The translations under genes were made by a program, and so were the position numbers. Of a stretch of 64,000 bases of DNA, positions 43,154 through 52,120 are shown piece after piece. The stretch's first letter is position 1; every line of letters begins with the position of its first letter. Location of the stretch: assembly GCA_900556485.1 (NCBI GenBank), contig USOX01000001.1, positions 1-64,000 on the forward strand, written 5' to 3'. This DNA comes from an uncultured Dysgonomonas sp. (GTDB lineage: Bacteria > Bacteroidota > Bacteroidia > Bacteroidales > Dysgonomonadaceae). The notes under the pieces are model-generated. The model did not search any database, was not told the DNA's origin, and saw nothing but the letters and a program-made list of their open reading frames with translations.

Positions 43154-44659
43154 CTAATAACCAGAGAACGATTTCAATTTTTCAATATAATCACGATTAT
43201 TTGACAATCGTGGCACTTTATTTTGTCCACCAAGCTTCCCAAGAGATTTAAGCCACTCATTAAAAGTTCCTTTCGGCAGACTTTTCAGGATAGGTAAACC
43301 TAGAGACAGATTATATGAGCGTTTTGCTTCATAATCCGAGTTGACCTTTTTGAGAGTTTCGTCAAGGGTTAGAACAAATTTATCAAGGCTATCGGGCTCT
43401 GTAGCAAATTCGATCAGCCATTCATGTGCCCCGGTATTGTTGTCTCCGAAATAGACTGGAGCAGCAGTGTATTCTGTAATTTGAGCACCTGTTACTTTGC
43501 AGGCTTCCGACAGTGCTTTTTCAGCATTGTCTATAATAATTTCTTCACCAAAGGCATTGATGAAGTTCTTAGTTCGCCCTGTTATTCTGAATAGATAAGG
43601 ATTTGTAGAGGTAAACTCAATAGTATCGCCAATCATATAGCGCCACAGACCACCATTAGTAGAAATGATGATAGCATAATTTTGCCCTGTTTCAACCTCA
43701 TCTAAAGTCAAAGCTTTAGGGTTTTCACTGTCCCATTCATTCATAGGTATAAATTCATAATATATACCGCTATCGAGCATCAGGAGCATATCTTTCGAAT
43801 CATTGGAATGCTGTACCCCAAAGAAACCTTCTGAGGCATTATAAGTCTCCCAATAATACATGTCCGGTTTCTGGATCAGTTTTTTATATTGTTCTTCGAA
43901 AGGAGTAAAGCTAACCCCTCCATGAAAAAATACTTCAAGGTTTGGCCAGATGTCAGTTAGTTCGCGGCCAGTGTCAGCTTTTATCTTTTTAAGCAATACA
44001 AGTAGCCACGAAGGAACTCCCATAAAAGCTCTTACATCGTTTTTAACAGCATAGTTTGTCAATGCCTGAAGCTTGACTTCCCAGTCGGGTAGGAGAGAGA
44101 TATTTTCGGGTGTACGGCTACGCTTTGCCCAAAAATATAGGTTCTTAATTAAGATAGCGGAGATATCGCCTGTATAGATACCATCGCCAATATTATTGAT
44201 TTGTTTACTTCCTCCTAAAACAAGCGTTTTGCCAAAGAAGAATTTAGCATCTTTGTTAGCCTGTGCATATATGGCTAGTAATTGCTCGCCACATTTATAA
44301 TGCCCTTTAGTCAGCGATTCTTCGGTAACAGGTATATATTTACTTTTGTCTTCGGTAGTACCAGACGACATGGCAAACCATTTTACAGGTTTATTCCATA
44401 AAACGTTCTGTTGCTTGTCTATAATGATTTTGTCAAGATAAGGACGCATATCCTCATAATGGAAAACAGGAACCTGTTTCCGAAAATCATCTTTATTCTT
44501 AATGCCCGAAAAATTATATTGTTGCCCTATAACGGTTTGTTCTCCATTTTTGAGCAGATAGGCGAGAATTTTTTCCTGAGTATAGATTGGTTGGTTTATA
44601 AATCTGTCTACTTCGCGGTAACGGTAGTCCAGAAAAAGATGAGCTATGTGGGTTATCAT
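43154..44659 (-). CDS. GH3-family acyl-adenylate-type protein
   Basis: This 501-residue protein of the plant auxin-responsive GH3 superfamily is common in Bacteroidetes. The adenylate-forming signature FAMSSGTTEDKSKYIPVTEE (SSGTT) is intact, with ETYNASEGFFGVQ and MIGDTIEFTSTNPYLFRITGRTKNFINAFGEE downstream as in ANL enzymes. Plant members conjugate amino acids to jasmonate or auxin; the bacterial substrate is unknown. It overlaps the Crp/Fnr gene by 4 nt, so they form one operon. Confidence 0.85.
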   Translation of the reverse strand: MITHIAHLFLDYRYREVDRFINQPIYTQEKILAYLLKNGEQTVIGQQYNFSGIKNKDDFRKQVPVFHYEDMRPYLDKIIIDKQQNVLWNKPVKWFAMSSGTTEDKSKYIPVTEESLTKGHYKCGEQLLAIYAQANKDAKFFFGKTLVLGGSKQINNIGDGIYTGDISAILIKNLYFWAKRSRTPENISLLPDWEVKLQALTNYAVKNDVRAFMGVPSWLLVLLKKIKADTGRELTDIWPNLEVFFHGGVSFTPFEEQYKKLIQKPDMYYWETYNASEGFFGVQHSNDSKDMLLMLDSGIYYEFIPMNEWDSENPKALTLDEVETGQNYAIIISTNGGLWRYMIGDTIEFTSTNPYLFRITGRTKNFINAFGEEIIIDNAEKALSEACKVTGAQITEYTAAPVYFGDNNTGAHEWLIEFATEPDSLDKFVLTLDETLKKVNSDYEAKRSYNLSLGLPILKSLPKGTFNEWLKSLGKLGGQNKVPRLSNNRDYIEKLKSFSGY

Positions 44660-45357
44660 CCGATTTTACTTATTCTTCTAAGTTTTTCTTCATCAATAAT
44701 CTTTATCTTTCTGCCATCCAGAGTTATTATATGTTCGTCAACAAAAGTAGATAATGTACGGATAGCATTCGATGTAGTCATGTTCGATAAATTCGCCAAG
44801 TCTTCGCGCGAAAGGTAAATGCTTATTGTTGCTCCATCCTCCTCCAGTCCGTAGTTTTCTATAAGGAAGATGAGTGATTCGGCCAGGCGTCCACGAATAT
44901 GCTTTTGAGTCAGATTGACAACTCTTTCGTCTGCAATTCCCAGATCGGTAGATAGTTCCTTTATGAAAAACATACCTAACTTCGGATTTTCCACCACTAT
45001 ACTTTCTATAACCTGCATTGGTATAAAGCATATGGTAGAAGATTCGAAAGCAGATGCGGCCGTTACATAAGGTTGTTTGGCAAAATAAGCACGATAACCA
45101 AAATATTGGGTGGTCCTTATCATTCTGATGATCTGGCTACGTCCACCTACACCCTCTTTGTATATTTTGACCTTGCCTTTGCACAAGCACATCAAATCCT
45201 GAGGTATTTCTTCCTCCTTGTATATTATTTCATTTTTCTTAAAATCCAGTATTCTGGCGTTTTCCGAAATAATATCACGTTCGTTATCATTTAGCAGATT
45301 CCATATTTCAGGAATGTTTTCTGATAAGCTTATAATATTGCTGCTATCTGTTACCAT
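44656..45357 (-). CDS. Crp/Fnr-family transcriptional regulator
   Basis: This 233-residue protein has a cNMP-binding-type sensor domain at about 25-130 (PQDLMCLCKGKVKIYKEGVGG), a dimer helix, and a C-terminal winged helix with LSREDLANLSNMTTSNAIRTLSTFVDEHII as the HTH. There is no Cys cluster for an Fe-S centre like that of Fnr. A dyad ATGTT-N4-AACAT at 45435-45448 lies near -40 of its predicted promoter, suggesting autoregulation. It is the first gene of a two-gene operon with GH3. Confidence 0.88.
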   Translation of the reverse strand: MVTDSSNIISLSENIPEIWNLLNDNERDIISENARILDFKKNEIIYKEEEIPQDLMCLCKGKVKIYKEGVGGRSQIIRMIRTTQYFGYRAYFAKQPYVTAASAFESSTICFIPMQVIESIVVENPKLGMFFIKELSTDLGIADERVVNLTQKHIRGRLAESLIFLIENYGLEEDGATISIYLSREDLANLSNMTTSNAIRTLSTFVDEHIITLDGRKIKIIDEEKLRRISKIG

Positions 45358-45406
45358 ATTTGAACACTAACCGAGATGAAATGAGTTTTCAATATTATCT
45401 TAATAA

Positions 45407-45448
45407 CAAAGTTAAATATATTTTTAAATAAAACATGTTGCAGAACAT
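45407..45448 (-). promoter_or_regulatory. Promoter of the Crp/Fnr gene with a candidate operator
   Basis: On the minus strand TAACTTTG (45414-45407) is a -7 box. The dyad ATGTT-GCAG-AACAT (45435-45448) is centred about 40 nt upstream of the predicted start, the usual class II position for Crp/Fnr activators. A near-identical site occurs at 56435-56448. Confidence 0.5.
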
Positions 45449-45509
45449 ATTTTTAACTCATTTGGCGTTTCTTTTCTAAAATACCTCAACGAATTAATGC
45501 TCATTTCTC

Positions 45510-45540
45510 TTTGAATATTACAATAATAAGACTATTTTTG
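45510..45540 (+). promoter_or_regulatory. Promoter of tig
   Basis: TTTG (45510-45513), 19 nt, TATTTTTG (45533-45540) match the consensus exactly. The predicted leader is about 75 nt. Confidence 0.72.
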
Positions 45541-45621
45541 CACCACCAAAATAAGCTGCGGTTTTTACCCTAGTACTCAAAGAAATAATACTTATAACAA
45601 TAACTAAATAAAATCGTTAAG

Positions 45622-47001
45622 ATGAATGTATCTCTAACAAATGTTGATAGTGTAAATGCAATTATACAGGTAACTATTGCAAAGGAAGACTATCAAGAAA
45701 AAGTTGATAACGCACTTAAAACATTCCGTAAAAAAGCAAATGTACCGGGATTTCGTCCGGGAACTGTGCCTGTGGGTATGGTGAAAAAAATGTACGGAAA
45801 ATCAATCCTTGCAGAGGAAATAAACAAAATGGTAGGTGAAAACCTATACAATTATATTCAAGAGAACAAGCTAAATGTATTAGGCGAGCCGCTTCCTAAC
45901 GAAGAAAAACAACAACCTATCGACTTTGCAGTAGAAGGTGATTATGATTTCTTCTTCGATATAGCTTTGGCTCCTGAGATGAAGCTTTCGTTAACGAAAA
46001 AAGATAAAATAAAATACTATAAGATCGATGTTAACGAAGAACTTGTAGAAAAACAAATAGAGTCATATAAAGCAAATTATGGCAAATATGACAAAATTGA
46101 CGAAGGTGCTGTTGCAACAGACCTTATCAGAGGTGAGATAAAAGAACTGGAAGATGGTAAAGTAAAAGAAGGCGGTCTTTTTGTAGAAGCCGGTATTGTT
46201 ATGCCATCTTATATGAAAGATGAAGCTGAACAAGCTAAATTTATAGGATCTAAACCGGGAGATGTAATTGTATTCAATCCGGGTAAGGCTTATGAAGGAA
46301 ACGAAACAGAGATCGCATCTCTACTTCATATAGAAAAAGATGCAGTAGAAGCTATTGCTCCTGAATTCCAATTCACAATAACAGAGGTGACACGTTATAA
46401 AGAGGCAGATTTGGATCAAGACCTTTTCGATAAAGTGTTTGGTGCCGGAAATGTTACAACAGAAGCTGATTTTATAGAAAAAGTGAAAGAAACCATTTCT
46501 GATCAGTTTGCACCGGATAGCGATTATAAATTCTTATTGGATGCAAAAGAGCTTTTAGAAAAGAAAGCCGGAGATGTACAATTCCCTGATGCATTCCTGA
46601 AAAGATGGCTGATGGCTACAGGTAAAGATAAAACAGCAGAATCGATAGAAGCTGATTATCCGAAAATTGTAGAAGATTTGAAGTTCCATCTGATCAAGGA
46701 GCAAATAGCTAAAGATAAAGATATAAAGATCGACAATGAAGATATGAAAACTATTGCGATGCAAGCTGCAAGAGCGCAATTTGCTCAATATGGTATGATG
46801 AATCTTCCTGACGAAATGGTAGAAAATTACGCAAACGACATGTTGAAGAACAAAGATAATGCGCGTAATTTGTTAGACCGAGCAATGGAAAATAAAATTA
46901 TCGATTCGTTGAAAGATACTTTAGGTGTTGACGAAAAAACAATCTCTTTGGACGAATTCCGTAAATTCTTTGAAACAGAAGAAACAAAGGAAGAGGCTTA
47001 A
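45622..47001 (+). CDS. tig: Trigger factor
   Basis: This 459-residue ribosome-associated chaperone has the ribosome-binding signature NVPGFRPGTVPVGMVKKMYG at about 40-60. The central part corresponds to the PPIase region but is divergent, as in other Bacteroidetes, and the C-terminal helical arms run from about 270 to the end (FLKRWLMATGKDKTAESIEADYP). It heads the tig-clpP-clpX group, though a terminator separates it from clpP. Confidence 0.9.
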   Translation: MNVSLTNVDSVNAIIQVTIAKEDYQEKVDNALKTFRKKANVPGFRPGTVPVGMVKKMYGKSILAEEINKMVGENLYNYIQENKLNVLGEPLPNEEKQQPIDFAVEGDYDFFFDIALAPEMKLSLTKKDKIKYYKIDVNEELVEKQIESYKANYGKYDKIDEGAVATDLIRGEIKELEDGKVKEGGLFVEAGIVMPSYMKDEAEQAKFIGSKPGDVIVFNPGKAYEGNETEIASLLHIEKDAVEAIAPEFQFTITEVTRYKEADLDQDLFDKVFGAGNVTTEADFIEKVKETISDQFAPDSDYKFLLDAKELLEKKAGDVQFPDAFLKRWLMATGKDKTAESIEADYPKIVEDLKFHLIKEQIAKDKDIKIDNEDMKTIAMQAARAQFAQYGMMNLPDEMVENYANDMLKNKDNARNLLDRAMENKIIDSLKDTLGVDEKTISLDEFRKFFETEETKEEA

Positions 47002-47023
47002 AGAGAATAACTTATAATAGATG

Positions 47024-47057
47024 AAAACGGACTGGAAAATTATTCTTGTCCGTTTTT
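47024..47057 (+). terminator. Terminator of tig
   Basis: Stem aaaacggac (47024-47032) pairs with gtccgtttt (47048-47056) followed by further T. It lies 22 nt after the tig stop. Confidence 0.82.
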
Positions 47058-47116
47058 ATTTACATATAAACTGACAAAATAGCAAAATTTATTTCAGGCT
47101 TTCAATTTTTTTATTA

Positions 47117-47166
47117 TAACTTTGTTTGTAACTAAATGAGGCTATTTTTATTGAAGCCTCTTTTTT
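47117..47166 (+). promoter_or_regulatory. Promoter-proximal terminator/attenuator ahead of clpP
   Basis: A TAACTTTG -7 box (47117-47124) is followed within 14 nt by a GAGGCT/AGCCTC stem (47138-47143 and 47155-47160) and six T. A transcript from this box would be stopped after about 35 nt unless read through, ahead of the clpP ATG at 47242. The -33 element is weak. Confidence 0.45.
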
Positions 47167-47241
47167 ATGTCAACTGTAGTGGCATGATAATTGTTTATCA
47201 AACAATGTAACTAAATTAAAAATCTTTGAAAAGGAAAAAAT

Positions 47242-47910
47242 ATGAACAATGATTTTAAAAACTATGCTACTAAGCATTTAGGCCTTAATGGACTTGCACT
47301 TGATAAATATGTAGATATAACCAGTAGTTATATATCGCCTACTATTATAGAAGAACGCCAATTGAATGTGGCTCAGATGGATGTTTTTTCACGTTTGATG
47401 ATGGACCGGATTATTTTCCTAGGCACTCAGATTGATGATTATACAGCCAATGTAATTCAGGCACAGCTACTATACCTAGACTCTGCAGACTCAGGTAAAG
47501 ATATTTCAATATATATAAATTCTCCGGGCGGTTCTGTTTATGCAGGATATGGTATTTACGATACAATGCAGTTTATAGGAAGTAATGTTTCTACTATATG
47601 TACAGGTATTGCTGCTTCTATGGCTGCAGTTTTGCTTGTTGCCGGAGAAAAAGGAAAGCGATTTGCCCTTAAGCATTCAAGAGTAATGATTCACCAGCCG
47701 TTAGGTGGAGCCCAAGGACAAGCATCTGATATCGAAATCACTGCACGTGAGATTGCTAAAGTGAAAAAAGAACTTTATACAATTATTTCAGATCATTCGG
47801 GACAGTCGTTCGATAAAGTTGCACAAGATTCGGATCGTGATTACTGGATGACTTCGGGTGAAGCTAAAGATTACGGAATGATTGATGATGTTTTAATTCG
47901 CACTAAATAA
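47242..47910 (+). CDS. clpP: ATP-dependent Clp protease proteolytic subunit
   Basis: This 222-residue serine protease has catalytic Ser in [13 protein letters not shown], His in [10 protein letters not shown] and Asp further on ([11 protein letters not shown]). The N-terminal extension of about 30 residues before [23 protein letters not shown] is likely removed on maturation. It forms the tetradecameric chamber fed by ClpX, encoded next. Confidence 0.95.
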   Translation: MNNDFKNYATKHLGLNGLALDKYVDITSSYISPTIIEERQLNVAQMDVFSRLMMDRIIFLGTQIDDYTANVIQAQLLYLDSADSGKDISIYINSPGGSVYAGYGIYDTMQFIGSNVSTICTGIAASMAAVLLVAGEKGKRFALKHSRVMIHQPLGGAQGQASDIEITAREIAKVKKELYTIISDHSGQSFDKVAQDSDRDYWMTSGEAKDYGMIDDVLIRTK

Positions 47911-47956
47911 ATTAAAGTATTGATTATCATTTGTATTACAAGATAAAATGAAAATA

Positions 47957-48010
47957 AAAAGTAACACTTTGAAGAAAAATTGAGAAATTATCCGAAAAGT
48001 GTTACTTTTG
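47957..48010 (+). promoter_or_regulatory. clpX promoter with an overlapping 14-bp inverted repeat
   Basis: TTG (47980-47982), 20 nt, TACTTTTG (48003-48010). Arms aaaagtaacacttt (47957-47970) and its exact reverse complement (47996-48009) flank a 25-nt spacer; the right arm covers the -7 box. Confidence 0.6.
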
Positions 48011-48057
48011 TCACTTTATTACTTAGACCAAAACATATACTTAGACTTAGAATATAG

Positions 48058-49296
48058 ATGTCAAAAAAAGAATCCCATAATCATTGCAGTTTCTGTGGAC
48101 GAAGCGAAAAGGATGTAAATATGCTTATATCCGGTTTGTCGGCAGATATATGTGATAGTTGTGTAGAGCAAGCGTATCAGATAGTACAAGAAAGCTTCGA
48201 AGCAAAGAAAAACTCCGCACATGGTATTGATAAGAGCAAACTACCGGATCCGCAACAAATAAAAGAATATTTAGACTCCTATATAATAGGTCAGGACAAT
48301 GCAAAACGTTATCTGGCTGTAGCTGTATACAATCATTATAAAAGGATATTACAAGAAAAAGAAGATGATATTGAGATCGAAAAATCAAATATTATTCTTG
48401 TAGGACCTACCGGTACAGGTAAAACATTACTTGCCAGAACAATTGCTAAACTTTTACAGGTTCCTTTTGCCATCGTTGATGCTACAGTATTGACCGAAGC
48501 CGGATATGTAGGTGAAGATATAGAAAGTATTCTGACACGTTTGCTTCAAGCTTCCGATTATGATGTAGCAGCAGCCGAAAGAGGAATCGTTTTTATAGAT
48601 GAGATTGACAAAATAGCACGAAAAAGTGATAACCCTTCCATAACCAGGGATGTTAGTGGAGAAGGTGTACAACAGGGGCTTCTGAAATTATTGGAAGGCT
48701 CGATAGTAAATGTTCCGCCTCAGGGAGGTCGTAAACATCCGGAACAGAAAATGATTGCGGTAGATACCAAAAATATCCTGTTTATCTGTGGAGGAGCTTT
48801 CGATGGTATTGAAAGAAAGATAGCACAACGCCTTAATACAAGAGTTGTTGGTTATGCATCTTCTATGGAGAACGCAACTGTGGACAGAGATAATTTGCTG
48901 CAATATGTTGCACCACAAGATTTGAAATCTTTTGGCTTGATTCCCGAAATAATCGGGCGTCTGCCTATCCTTACATATCTAGATTCTTTGGATAGAACTG
49001 CACTTCGGCTTATTTTGACCGAACCAAAGAATTCAATTATTAAGCAATATGCAAAACTTTTCATGATGGATAATGTAGAACTTACATTTGATGAAGATGT
49101 TTTCGAATATATTGTAGATAAGGCTATTGAATATAAATTAGGAGCCAGAGGATTACGCTCTATCGTAGAAACGATAATGATGGATGCAATGTTTGTAATT
49201 CCATCATCAAAAGAGACAAAGCTACATATCACAAAAGAATATGCGGTGGAGCAAATGGAGAAATCACAGGTATTAAAACTAAAAAATTCACAATAA
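48058..49296 (+). CDS. clpX: Clp protease ATP-binding subunit ClpX
   Basis: This 412-residue AAA+ unfoldase has an N-terminal C4 zinc finger ([14 protein letters not shown] to CDSCVEQAY), Walker [17 protein letters not shown], Walker [13 protein letters not shown], a pore-loop GYVGEDIES, sensor region [15 protein letters not shown] [11 protein letters not shown], and sensor 2 GARGLRS. The IGF-type loop for ClpP contact is not obvious by eye. It has its own promoter 48 nt upstream. Confidence 0.95.
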   Translation: MSKKESHNHCSFCGRSEKDVNMLISGLSADICDSCVEQAYQIVQESFEAKKNSAHGIDKSKLPDPQQIKEYLDSYIIGQDNAKRYLAVAVYNHYKRILQEKEDDIEIEKSNIILVGPTGTGKTLLARTIAKLLQVPFAIVDATVLTEAGYVGEDIESILTRLLQASDYDVAAAERGIVFIDEIDKIARKSDNPSITRDVSGEGVQQGLLKLLEGSIVNVPPQGGRKHPEQKMIAVDTKNILFICGGAFDGIERKIAQRLNTRVVGYASSMENATVDRDNLLQYVAPQDLKSFGLIPEIIGRLPILTYLDSLDRTALRLILTEPKNSIIKQYAKLFMMDNVELTFDEDVFEYIVDKAIEYKLGARGLRSIVETIMMDAMFVIPSSKETKLHITKEYAVEQMEKSQVLKLKNSQ

Positions 49297-49389
49297 AGTT
49301 TATTCTTTTAATAAAAAATAGTCTGTTTTAAGTTGGAGTTTTAGATTTAGGACTTTATCTTCGTATAAACTATAGCCTATTTTTCAAAT

Positions 49390-51585
49390 ATGTCAAACAG
49401 CGACGATAAACTTACTCAAGCTCTGAAAAAGCATTTTGGCTTTGATAAATTCAAAGGTAACCAAGAAGCTATTATCCAGAATTTACTGGATGAAAGAGAT
49501 ACTTTTGTCTTGATGCCGACAGGTGGAGGTAAGTCTCTATGTTACCAGTTACCGGCCTTGTTGATGGAGGGTACAGCTGTTATCATATCACCGCTTATAG
49601 CCTTAATGAAGAATCAGGTGGATGCAATGCGCAACTTTAGCGAAGAAGATGGGGTTGCACATTTTATCAACTCTTCACTTAATAAGGCTGCCATAGAGCA
49701 GGTAAAGACAGACATTCTTTCGGGAAAGACAAAACTATTGTATGTAGCACCGGAATCTCTGACAAAAGAAGAGAATATAGATTTCTTACGCCAGATTAAG
49801 ATTTCGTTCTATGCTATCGATGAAGCTCATTGTATATCGGAATGGGGACACGATTTCCGCCCTGAATACAGAAGGATACGTCCGATTGTAACAGAAATAG
49901 GGAAGCACCCAATTATTGCACTTACGGCTACAGCAACACCAAAAGTACAGCTGGATATACAAAAAAATCTGGGAATGACAGAAGCAGATGTTTTTAAGGC
50001 TTCTTTCAATAGAGAAAACCTGTTTTATGAAGTTCGTTCTAAAACAGATAGTGTTGATAAAGATATTATTAAATATATCAAGACGCAGGGACATAAATCA
50101 GGTATTATTTATTGCCTTAGCAGAAAAAAAGTAGAAGAGTTTGCCGAAATTCTTCAAACAAATGATATAAATGCACTTCCTTATCATGCCGGATTAGATG
50201 CTAACACACGGTCTGCCAATCAAGATGCTTTTTTGATGGAGCAGGTGGATGTTATTGTAGCTACGATTGCCTTTGGTATGGGTATAGATAAGCCGGATGT
50301 GAGGTATGTAATTCATTATGACATGCCAAAAAGTCTGGAAGGCTACTATCAGGAAACCGGACGTGCCGGACGTGATGGCGGAGAAGGAAAATGTATTGCA
50401 TTTTATTCTTTCAAAGACTTACAGAAACTGGAAAAATTTATGCAGGGAAAACCTGTTGCTGAGCAGGAAATAGGGAAGCAATTGCTTCTCGAAACTGCAG
50501 CTTATGCAGAAACCGCCCTTTGCAGAAAGAAAGTATTACTGCACTACTTTGGTGAAGAATATAAAGAACGAAATTGTGGAAATTGTGATAATTGTGTAAA
50601 TCCAAAAAGACAAGTGGAAGCTAAAGATCTATTATTGACAGCTATTGAGGCTGTAATTGCGTTAAAAGAAAAGTTTAAGCCGGATTATGTTATCAATGTA
50701 CTAAGAGGTAAAGAAACCTCCGAGATTGAAACGTACGGTCATCAGGAATTGGATGTATTTGGTTCGGGCGATGATGCGGATGAAGATACATGGAATGCCG
50801 TAATTCGTCAGGCAATTATTGCAGGTTATTTTGACAAAGACATTGAAAACTATGGATTGTTGAAAGTTACCAAAAAAGGAAAAGATTTCTTGAAAAAGCA
50901 AGTTTCCTTCAAAATAACAACAGCAGATGAAGAGGACTTGGAAGATGATGATAACATTGACGATGTAGTAGTAAAAGGTGGTGGAGGCGGTTCGGCCGTA
51001 GACCCGGTTTTATTTTCTATAATGAAAGATCTTCGCAAAAAGATGGCGAAGAAGCACAATGTTCCACCTTATGTGATATTTCAAGACCCGTCTCTGGAAG
51101 CTATGGCAACCATCTATCCTATATCAATGGAAGAATTGCAAAATATTCCGGGAGTTGGTGCAGGTAAGGCAAAGAGATATGGTACAGAATTCCTTGAAAT
51201 AATCAAAAAGCATGTTGAGGAGAACGAAATAGAACGTCCAGAAGATTTACGAGTACGTACTGTTGCTAACAAATCGAAAATGAAGGTGGCTATAGTACAG
51301 GCAATAGACCGTAAGGTTGCATTGGATGATTTAGCCGAATCGAAAGGAATAGACTTCAACGAATTGCTGAATGAAGTGGAAGCCATAGTATATTCGGGGA
51401 CAAAGATAAATATAGACTATTTCCTTCGAGAAGTAATTGATGAGGATCATTTGGAAGATATATTTATGTATTTCCAGGAGGCGGACTCAGATGATCTGGA
51501 AGAAGCTATTAATGAATTAGGCGAATATTCGGAAGATGAGATACGTTTGGTTCGTATCAAGTTCATCTCTGATATGGCCAACTAG
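49390..51585 (+). CDS. recQ: ATP-dependent DNA helicase RecQ
   Basis: This 731-residue SF2 helicase has Walker A MPTGGGKSLCYQLPAL, the DEAH box YAIDEAHCISEWGHDFRPEYR with the RecQ aromatic-rich loop, and motif VI YYQETGRAGRDG. A zinc-binding region (CRKKVLLHYFGEEYKERNCGNCDNC) and RQC follow, then an HRDC domain at about 535-610 and a further acidic C-terminal tail. The tail is longer than in E. coli RecQ (609 aa), as usual in Bacteroidetes. It lies 3 nt before coaD. Confidence 0.94.
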   Translation: MSNSDDKLTQALKKHFGFDKFKGNQEAIIQNLLDERDTFVLMPTGGGKSLCYQLPALLMEGTAVIISPLIALMKNQVDAMRNFSEEDGVAHFINSSLNKAAIEQVKTDILSGKTKLLYVAPESLTKEENIDFLRQIKISFYAIDEAHCISEWGHDFRPEYRRIRPIVTEIGKHPIIALTATATPKVQLDIQKNLGMTEADVFKASFNRENLFYEVRSKTDSVDKDIIKYIKTQGHKSGIIYCLSRKKVEEFAEILQTNDINALPYHAGLDANTRSANQDAFLMEQVDVIVATIAFGMGIDKPDVRYVIHYDMPKSLEGYYQETGRAGRDGGEGKCIAFYSFKDLQKLEKFMQGKPVAEQEIGKQLLLETAAYAETALCRKKVLLHYFGEEYKERNCGNCDNCVNPKRQVEAKDLLLTAIEAVIALKEKFKPDYVINVLRGKETSEIETYGHQELDVFGSGDDADEDTWNAVIRQAIIAGYFDKDIENYGLLKVTKKGKDFLKKQVSFKITTADEEDLEDDDNIDDVVVKGGGGGSAVDPVLFSIMKDLRKKMAKKHNVPPYVIFQDPSLEAMATIYPISMEELQNIPGVGAGKAKRYGTEFLEIIKKHVEENEIERPEDLRVRTVANKSKMKVAIVQAIDRKVALDDLAESKGIDFNELLNEVEAIVYSGTKINIDYFLREVIDEDHLEDIFMYFQEADSDDLEEAINELGEYSEDEIRLVRIKFISDMAN

Positions 51586-51588
51586 AAG

Positions 51589-52059
51589 ATGAAGAAAAAA
51601 GCAATATTTCCGGGGACATTCGATCCCTATACAATAGGACATCATTCTTTGGTAAAACGGTCTCTCGAATTAGTCGATGAGATCGTTATTGCCATTGGAT
51701 ACAATGATGCTAAAAAAAGCTGTTTCTCTTTGGCAGACCGTTTGTCTATGATTCGGACCTTATATAAGGACGATCCCAGAGTTACGGTGGAGTCGTATGA
51801 TATGCTGACAGTTGATTTCGCAAAAACAATAGGTGCGAATTTTATTGTAAGGGGAATTCGCTCGGTTATCGACTTCGAATATGAAAAAACAATTGCTGAT
51901 ATGAATCGTAAAATATCAGGAATAGAAACGTTTATACTATTCACAGAGCCGGAATTGGCATCTGTTAGTTCTACAATAGTTCGTGAGTTATTGAGGTTCG
52001 GGCATGACGTCCGGAAGTTTATACCAGAAGGAATAAATCTGGAAGATTACAATAAATAA
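51589..52059 (+). CDS. coaD: Phosphopantetheine adenylyltransferase
   Basis: This 156-residue nucleotidyltransferase forms dephospho-CoA. It has the T/HxGH motif in [19 protein letters not shown], the [21 protein letters not shown] phosphopantetheine site, and [20 protein letters not shown] at the C-terminus. Full length. It is joined to recQ by a 3-nt gap. Confidence 0.95.
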   Translation: MKKKAIFPGTFDPYTIGHHSLVKRSLELVDEIVIAIGYNDAKKSCFSLADRLSMIRTLYKDDPRVTVESYDMLTVDFAKTIGANFIVRGIRSVIDFEYEKTIADMNRKISGIETFILFTEPELASVSSTIVRELLRFGHDVRKFIPEGINLEDYNK

Positions 52060-52120
52060 TTGCACCCTGCAAACAATTCTCCAGTGATTGGAGTTTATAT
52101 ACAAAACCAATACTATAAAT

